Assembly: GCA_014729945.1 (NCBI GenBank)
Contig: WJJC01000011.1
Span: 1-17,592, forward strand
DNA length: 17,592 bases
Reading direction: 5' to 3'
Origin: Candidatus Bathyarchaeota archaeon
GTDB taxonomy: Archaea; Thermoproteota; Bathyarchaeia; TCS64
In this document: one piece after another, positions 13,307 through 17,592 of the stretch
Position numbering within the stretch: position 1 is the first letter of the stretch
Layout of the letters: each line of letters opens with the position of its first letter
The notes under the pieces: generated by a model
Database searches by the model: none
What the model was told of the DNA's origin: nothing
Seen by the model: only the letters and a program-made list of their open reading frames with translations
Translations under genes and position numbers: made by a program

Positions 13307-14428
13307 ATGGTAAAGACCACTGTCTCACTCATAAAAGCAGACATAGGAAGTATTCCCGGACACGTAACAGTGCCCAGCCCCTTACTTAATCTCGCCAAGT
13401 CGAAGATGGCTGAAGCCGAAGAAACCGGGGTGGTTAACAGCTCCTATGTATTCAATGCAGGAGATGACTTGGAGCTCCTGATGACTCACGATAAAGGAGA
13501 AAACAGTGAAGAGATACACAAACTTGCTTGGGATACCTTCATGGCTTGTGCAGATAAAGCTAAATCTATGAAGCTTTATGGAGCTGGTCAAGATCTTCTC
13601 GCTGATGCATTCAGCGGCAACGTCAAGGGTATGGGCCCAGGCGTCGCTGAGATGGAGTTTGAAGAAAGAGGAAGCGACCCAATCGTAGTGTATGCAGCAG
13701 ATAAGACAGAGCCAAGCGCATTCAACTATCTAATGTACAAGATATTTGCAGATCCATCGAACACCAGTGGATTAGTAATTGATCCACGTATGACTTGTGG
13801 TTTCAGTTTTGATGTGCTAGACGCCAAAGAAAGTAAATCTGTGAAATTATCCTCTCCAGATGAACTATACAGTCTGCTGGCGTTAATCGGCACTACTGAG
13901 AGATATATGATTAAGAAAATATACAGGAACAGCGATGATGAAGTAGCAGCATCGCTTAGCACAACAAAGTTGGCTTATATCGCGGGAAAATACGTTGGAA
14001 AAGATGACCCTGTATGCCTTGTTAGAGCCCAGAGCGGATTACCTTCTGTAGGCGAGATCACGAGTCCATTCCTACACCCATATCTTGTTGCGGGATGGAT
14101 GCGTGGAAGCCACTGGGGCCCCTTCTTCCCTGTTGGATTGAAAAATAGTAAATGCACACTCTTTGATGGACCACCGAGAATAATTGGATTAGGTGTACAG
14201 ATCGCTAATGGTAAACTAGCATGTGATGATGAGGGCGAACCACTCGTGGTAGACTTATTCGATGATCCAGCGTTTGACTTAGCTAGAAAAGAAGCTATGG
14301 AGATGGCTGCTAGTTTACGTCGTCAAGGAGTATTTCAGCCAGCGAGACTAGGCGCAGGAGCCATGGAATACACAACCTTACCTCAATGCCTAGTTGACCT
14401 AGAGGATCGCTTCAAGAAAGAAGAATAA
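13307..14428 (+). CDS. fbp: Fructose-1,6-bisphosphate aldolase/phosphatase (class V FBPase)
   Basis: This bifunctional archaeal enzyme condenses dihydroxyacetone phosphate and glyceraldehyde 3-phosphate and then hydrolyses fructose 1,6-bisphosphate to fructose 6-phosphate, the committed step of gluconeogenesis. The 373-residue protein is full length. It has the metal-binding residues Asp12, His19, Asp53-Asp54, Gln95 and Asp132, and the aldolase Schiff-base pair Tyr229 and Lys232 (AGKYVGKDDP), the numbers I recall for the Thermoproteus enzyme. Further landmarks are KADIGSIPGHV (10-20), the GPFFPVG loop and GAMEYTTLP (Tyr355, probably the third catalytic tyrosine). Nothing appears to be missing. 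It has its own TATA box and is followed by T-tracts before folC. The glucose 6-phosphate made by the Frl pair would enter the same sugar-phosphate pool. Confidence 0.96.
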   Translation: MVKTTVSLIKADIGSIPGHVTVPSPLLNLAKSKMAEAEETGVVNSSYVFNAGDDLELLMTHDKGENSEEIHKLAWDTFMACADKAKSMKLYGAGQDLLADAFSGNVKGMGPGVAEMEFEERGSDPIVVYAADKTEPSAFNYLMYKIFADPSNTSGLVIDPRMTCGFSFDVLDAKESKSVKLSSPDELYSLLALIGTTERYMIKKIYRNSDDEVAASLSTTKLAYIAGKYVGKDDPVCLVRAQSGLPSVGEITSPFLHPYLVAGWMRGSHWGPFFPVGLKNSKCTLFDGPPRIIGLGVQIANGKLACDDEGEPLVVDLFDDPAFDLARKEAMEMAASLRRQGVFQPARLGAGAMEYTTLPQCLVDLEDRFKKEE

Positions 14429-14435
14429 AACCTCC

Positions 14436-14460
14436 TTTTTCTATAACTTTACTATTTTTT
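14436..14460 (+). terminator. T-tracts between fbp and folC
   Basis: T5 (14436-14440) and T6 (14455-14460) follow the fbp stop within 32 bp and are probable archaeal terminators. Between them CTATAAC (about 14441-14447) may be the TATA element of folC, giving a start near 14470, ten bases before its ATG. Confidence 0.45.
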
Positions 14461-14479
14461 ACGTAGCATTTTATTTACT

Positions 14480-15826
14480 ATGATAGCTCCTATGCCCCTG
14501 AACGTGGGTTCCATGGAGATCGAAGAGGCTGTTGACTGGTTATATAATGTAAGACGGTTTGGACCTGAGAGAACACTAGAGCCCACGAAAGAATATCTGA
14601 GACTACTGGGAAACCCCCAGTCGTACTTTAAATCGATACACATTGGAGGAACAAACGGTAAAGGCTCAACCTCAGCCTTCACCTCTTCACTGCTCATGGC
14701 CGCAGGATACAAAGTAGGATTGTACACCTCACCTCACCTTGAGAAATTCAATGAAAGAATTAAAGTAAATGGCGAAGACATCAGCAATGAAGACGCTGCA
14801 AGGCTACTCACAAAGGCTAGAAGTATCTTTGAGAATATGATGGACTATCCCGAACCCATGCCCCTGCGATTCTTTGACATATTAACCGGGGTCTGTTTCC
14901 AGTATTTCCAGGAAAAGGGAGTGGACTTTGGTGTAATAGAAGTAGGACTGGGGGGGAGACTGGACGCTACAAATACCCTAACCCCTTTTGTCAGCGTAAT
15001 CACAAACATCGGATACGAGCACGTGAACATCCTCGGTCCCACCCTTGAAGACATAGCCTACGAGAAAGCTGGTATCATAAAGGAAGAGACCCCCGTCGTA
15101 ACAGGGGAGACAAAACCCAATATCCTAGCCGTGTTCCGGAGAATAGCTGACGAGAACAACTCGGATCTAATCATAGTAGATGAATACACTAAGCATAGGA
15201 GACTATCAGCTACCTCAGACGGTCAAACATTCAATCTGGAGACACCGAAAAACCGGTACGAGAGACTCTATATTCCCTTATTTGGAAAACATCAGATAAT
15301 CAACGCATCCACAGCTATAACGGCAATCGAGTCCCTATCAAGATATGATATCAACCTATCAATAGAATCCGTTGAGAAAGGATTAAAAAATGTAACATGG
15401 CCCGGGCGACTAGAACTCATTCACAGGGAGCCAGTGATAATACTGGACTGTGCGAAAGACGCTGAAGCCACACAGGTTGTGAAGAAAACAATAGAAGAGG
15501 ATCTTAATGACCGAAGAATCATAGCAGTAGTGAGTATATCTTCGGATAAGAACATAGAGGGAATGATAAAGAACATCGCACAGGTAGCAGAACACTTCAT
15601 CCTGACAAAGCACAGCGTTACCTACCGCGCCACAGAGCCAGCGAGACTCATAGAGGAAATAGAGAAATACGGTAAATCCTATGAGGTACACCTTGACCGA
15701 GAGAAGGCTTTCAAGAGAGCGGTTGAGGAGGCAAAGGGCGATGATATGGTACTAGTGATTGGAAGTGTTTACTTAGCCGGGGACGCTAGGCTGTTCTACT
15801 CTAATTATTTCTCCGCAGAAGACTAG
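14480..15826 (+). CDS. folC: Folylpolyglutamate/dihydrofolate synthase-like Mur ligase
   Basis: FolC-type ligases use ATP to add glutamate to folates (or make dihydrofolate from dihydropteroate). The 448-residue protein has the FolC P-loop HIGGTNGKGST (54-64), the following GLYTSPHLEKFNERI (80-94), IEVGLGGRLDATN (153-165), NIGYEHVNILG with Mg-ligand His181, and YEKAGIIKE with Lys196, the position usually carbamylated. The C-terminal domain has one clear oddity: the normally conserved DGAHNP reads DCAKDA (323-328), so the domain-3 histidine is a lysine. This may be lineage-specific or indicate a different substrate, for example a methanopterin-type pterin. Start ATG 14480; ATG 14513 (MEIEEAVDWLYN) also fits family N-termini. 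It ends in CTAG beside a possible minus-strand ORF. Confidence 0.88.
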   Translation: MIAPMPLNVGSMEIEEAVDWLYNVRRFGPERTLEPTKEYLRLLGNPQSYFKSIHIGGTNGKGSTSAFTSSLLMAAGYKVGLYTSPHLEKFNERIKVNGEDISNEDAARLLTKARSIFENMMDYPEPMPLRFFDILTGVCFQYFQEKGVDFGVIEVGLGGRLDATNTLTPFVSVITNIGYEHVNILGPTLEDIAYEKAGIIKEETPVVTGETKPNILAVFRRIADENNSDLIIVDEYTKHRRLSATSDGQTFNLETPKNRYERLYIPLFGKHQIINASTAITAIESLSRYDINLSIESVEKGLKNVTWPGRLELIHREPVIILDCAKDAEATQVVKKTIEEDLNDRRIIAVVSISSDKNIEGMIKNIAQVAEHFILTKHSVTYRATEPARLIEEIEKYGKSYEVHLDREKAFKRAVEEAKGDDMVLVIGSVYLAGDARLFYSNYFSAED

Positions 15827-15998
15827 ATATCAGTATATCTGAGTCTACATTGATTCTTTCTTTTATCTTATCCACGTTTTCACCAATAGAAGCTGTGTAC
15901 TCTCGAGTATTATCCAGAGCAATTCTATTTTTATCAACCAGTCTATTAATTCCCTTATTGTGTTGGCTTAGATAGTTTAACGATCTCATGTTTTCCAT
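15801..15998 (-). CDS. Possible small coiled-coil protein, 65 residues
   Basis: On the minus strand ATG 15996-15998 opens a 65-codon frame: MENMRSLNYLSQHNKGIN..., ending SLLRRNN before TAG at 15801-15803. It is charged, predicted helical, and has regular Leu/Ile/Val spacing (INRLVDKNRIAL, SIGENVDKIKERI), which looks more protein-like than a random ORF. It fills the only gap between folC and the truncated glycosyltransferase and overlaps the folC end by 26 bp. The open frame continues upstream to 16130, but that part overlaps the glycosyltransferase coding sequence and is probably not translated. There is no recognised family, and only a weak ribosome-binding site (AGGGG). Confidence 0.4.
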   Translation of the reverse strand: MENMRSLNYLSQHNKGINRLVDKNRIALDNTREYTASIGENVDKIKERINVDSDILISSLLRRNN

Positions 15999-16026
15999 GA
16001 AGCCCCTAATCTTGATATCATAATCG

Positions 16027-16608
16027 ATGAAACTAGCAAGAGATCTTCGGCCTATTAATAGAAGATTAGCTAGTAGCGGATTCCACCGTGCTGTACAGGT
16101 CTTATTCAGTACAAATCTGTCGGATACCACCTGTGTAAAGGCTTACAGGAGGAAAAAAGCCATAGAGCTGATGCAAGGTGTTCCCTCCTGTAGTAACGTG
16201 TTTGAGGCCGAAGTACTATTGGAGGTTCAGAGAATGGGTGTGGAGATAAGTCAGATCCCGGTTACCGTGGATGATTCAAGAAGGGGGAGGCTGTCTTTCG
16301 GTTACAAGGTGGCTTCTAAGGGACAGGATCTAGTCTCATTACGTCTTGACGTTTTTTCGATAATCGCTGGTTTATCCCTGTTCAGCGTAGGAATACTAAG
16401 CATATTTATTTTATCAGTGCAGAAACTTGTGTTCGACCAGGACGGTTTCATGAACCCATACAGTTTCCTTATCTCCATGCTGATGGTGCTTTTCGGCGGC
16501 CAGGTTATTGCTTATGGCTTATTCGCTAGACTATTTCTACAAATAAGGAAAGAGTTAGTCTTACATAGTTCGAGATCTGGAAATCTTTTCAAAGAAGAAG
16601 CAGACTAA
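16027..16608 (+). pseudogene. Glycosyltransferase family 2, N-terminally truncated, with two TM segments
   Basis: The 193 residues match only the C-terminal half of a dolichyl-phosphate-mannosyltransferase-like GT-A enzyme. SSGFHRAVQVLFSTNLSDTTCVKAYRRKKAIELM (16-49) corresponds to the usual D-T-x-C-G-F-K region. FEAEVLLEVQRMGVEISQIPVTVDDSRRGRLSF (59-91) matches the acceptor-side motif with PV and the Ser-Arg pair. Two membrane helices follow (about 108-134 and 145-172). The N-terminal nucleotide-sugar half, including the VVIPxYNE strand and the DxD metal site, is absent; an in-frame TAA lies just upstream (16021-16023), and no such motif is seen in the 200 bp before it. The gene is probably a remnant, or a protein that lost catalysis but kept its membrane part. 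The reading frame itself is intact and lies 17 bp before the MscS gene. Confidence 0.65.
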
Positions 16609-16625
16609 TCTCAGAGTGATTCAAA

Positions 16626-17405
16626 GTGTATGAAGGTTTCTTGGAGATAGTTATGGATGAGAGCTACCGGTTTGGTCTATCTCTACTGGTTGGGGTTTTA
16701 CTCTACATCCTCTACAAAACCATAATGAGGTTCATTGAACAGAAAGGTAGAGAGCTGAAGTTTGAGCCACATGTAGTGAATATTCTTCGTCTTGTCGTTA
16801 GAGTGGTTTCTTTAATAGTGGGTACTACTGCGATTTTGACGATATTTGATGTTCCACCTGATCTATTTGTTGGGGGCAGTGCGTTACTGGGGGCTGCGTT
16901 GGGGTTCGGTTCCAGTCAGACCATTAACAATATAGTAGCAGGATTCTATGTACTGGTTAGTCAACCCTTCAAGGTTAAGGATTATGTGAAAATAGGTGAT
17001 CTTGAGGGGCAAGTGGAGGAAATTAGTATTAATTATACAAATCTCTATACGCCCACATTTAATCTATTGAAGGTACCTAACACTCAGGTTATGAATAGCA
17101 GGATACTGAACCTAACGCATGAAGGTGTGATAAAATACACTTTCACTCTAAGTTTTGGTATCGATTATAGTGATGCTGAGTTATCTGAGAACGTCATAGC
17201 GCCATCTATCAGGGTGTTTTGTGACCGTTACTGTGATATGGATTTACGTCCACCGGAGGCGTATATGGAGACAGCTAATCGCCTTGAAAAAGTCTACATG
17301 TTCAGGTTATTCATCCCAAAGGGTGATGCCAAAATCCTTTACACTATTCAACCCGAGTTCATACAAATAATTATGAAACACTTTGACAAACTAAAAGGAA
17401 CATAG
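16626..17405 (+). CDS. MscS-family mechanosensitive ion channel
   Basis: This small-conductance channel releases solutes when membrane tension rises. The 259-residue protein has three predicted membrane helices: about 14-36, 46-72 and the pore helix region 80-115. The conserved MscS core is GGSALLGAALGFGSSQTINNIVAGFYVLVSQPFKVKDYVKIGDLEGQVEEISINYTNL. After it come the beta domain (LLKVPNTQVMNSRILNL) and an alpha/beta C-terminal domain ending at LKGT. The length is slightly shorter than E. coli MscS (286), but no core element is missing. The start is GTG 16626 (MYEGFLEIV). It lies 17 bp after the glycosyltransferase fragment on the same strand and may be co-transcribed with it. Confidence 0.9.
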   Translation: MYEGFLEIVMDESYRFGLSLLVGVLLYILYKTIMRFIEQKGRELKFEPHVVNILRLVVRVVSLIVGTTAILTIFDVPPDLFVGGSALLGAALGFGSSQTINNIVAGFYVLVSQPFKVKDYVKIGDLEGQVEEISINYTNLYTPTFNLLKVPNTQVMNSRILNLTHEGVIKYTFTLSFGIDYSDAELSENVIAPSIRVFCDRYCDMDLRPPEAYMETANRLEKVYMFRLFIPKGDAKILYTIQPEFIQIIMKHFDKLKGT

Positions 17406-17456
17406 TTACTCGAAACTTTCATATTCAATACCGTGTAAGCTGATAGAAATATTCTG

Positions 17457-17592
17457 GTGAATCAATTGAGTAAACCGATTTGGATAGCGAGAGACTTTGC
17501 GGCTTGCAGTGGTTGTAGGCGTTGTGAGCTTGCGTGTAGTATGTATCATGAGGGTTGGATGTGGCCCGAAGCAAGCAGGGTGAGGGTTTTCA
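17457..17592 (+). CDS. 4Fe-4S ferredoxin-type protein, 5' end only
   Basis: The frame opens at GTG 17457 (or TTG 17466) and runs off the window after about 45 residues. DFAACSGCRRCELACSMYHEGWMWPEASRVRV has the full C-x2-C-x2-C-x3-C cluster motif, then the HEG...P..SRVRV continuation. That pattern is typical of the 4Fe-4S proteins encoded beside tungsten aldehyde:ferredoxin oxidoreductases and similar redox enzymes. Without the rest of the gene and its neighbour the partner cannot be named; a tungsten or molybdenum oxidoreductase gene just beyond the window is a reasonable guess. The taa at 17436-17438 limits the start to the two codons named. Confidence 0.82.
   Translation, partial: MNQLSKPIWIARDFAACSGCRRCELACSMYHEGWMWPEASRVRVF

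Noticed and set aside
15410..15691. 93-codon minus-strand ORF rich in Tyr, Cys and Phe within folC
   Set aside because: It is antisense to the FolC C-terminal domain, and its composition is that of a reverse frame of a charged coding region.
15999..16130. N-terminal extension of the minus-strand coiled-coil ORF
   Set aside because: It overlaps the clearly coding glycosyltransferase segment on the plus strand, so the shorter form from 15998 is more likely if the ORF is real at all.
1..17592. CRISPR arrays, tRNAs, rRNAs, insertion sequences or phage genes
   Set aside because: No regularly spaced repeats, cloverleaf-like segments, rRNA motifs, transposase or integrase domains were seen on either strand.

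Overview
The window comes from an archaeon of moderate GC content. It carries a complete transcription factor B, a class V (archaeal) fructose-1,6-bisphosphate aldolase/phosphatase, and a TrpB2-type tryptophan synthase beta subunit. AT-rich TATA boxes sit about 25-45 bp in front of several start codons (mostly leaderless or short-leader mRNAs), and GTG and TTG starts are common. The sequence alone does not name the lineage. There are no rRNAs, tRNAs, CRISPR arrays or insertion sequences; this is a gene-dense metabolic region on both strands.

Layout. The 3' end of a small zinc-ribbon protein (1-219) is followed by a three-gene operon: kynureninase (kynU), a 14-TM DHA2-type MFS transporter and an ArsR-like winged-helix regulator (298-3576). 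Its promoter is remarkable: two copies of a palindromic site flank the TATA box with near-exact symmetry, which suggests a dedicated repressor, probably the third gene. Next come a small winged-helix gene with an in-frame TAG in its apparent 5' part (3766-4101), a minus-strand coiled-coil protein and a divergent MTAP/PNP-family phosphorylase (4075-5364), then transcription factor B (5606-6529).

The section 6588-9600 holds an SIS-domain protein like fructoselysine-6-phosphate deglycase (FrlB) facing a PfkB kinase like fructoselysine 6-kinase (FrlD), then two tandem nitroreductases. Together FrlD (phosphorylation) and FrlB (deglycation) would degrade Amadori products to glucose 6-phosphate. The two genes are convergent and share a CTAG tetranucleotide for their stop codons. 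TrpB2 follows (about 9678-11062). Its reading frame has no usual start codon; a strong Shine-Dalgarno instead leads into a short ORF in another frame, so a frameshift is likely. It also shares a CTAG stop with the convergent HD-domain 5'-nucleotidase gene (11059-11592), which lies downstream of a DUF362 protein.

The last third holds trmO (tRNA modification), fbp (gluconeogenesis), folC (a folylpolyglutamate synthase-like Mur ligase with an altered DGAHN motif), a possible small antisense coiled-coil ORF, a glycosyltransferase lacking its N-terminal catalytic half, a MscS-type channel, and the 5' end of a 4Fe-4S ferredoxin-like gene.

The strongest points for follow-up are the symmetric double operator at kynU, the archaeal Amadori-degradation pair, the broken or non-canonical start of trpB2, the amber codon in the small winged-helix gene, and the truncated glycosyltransferase.
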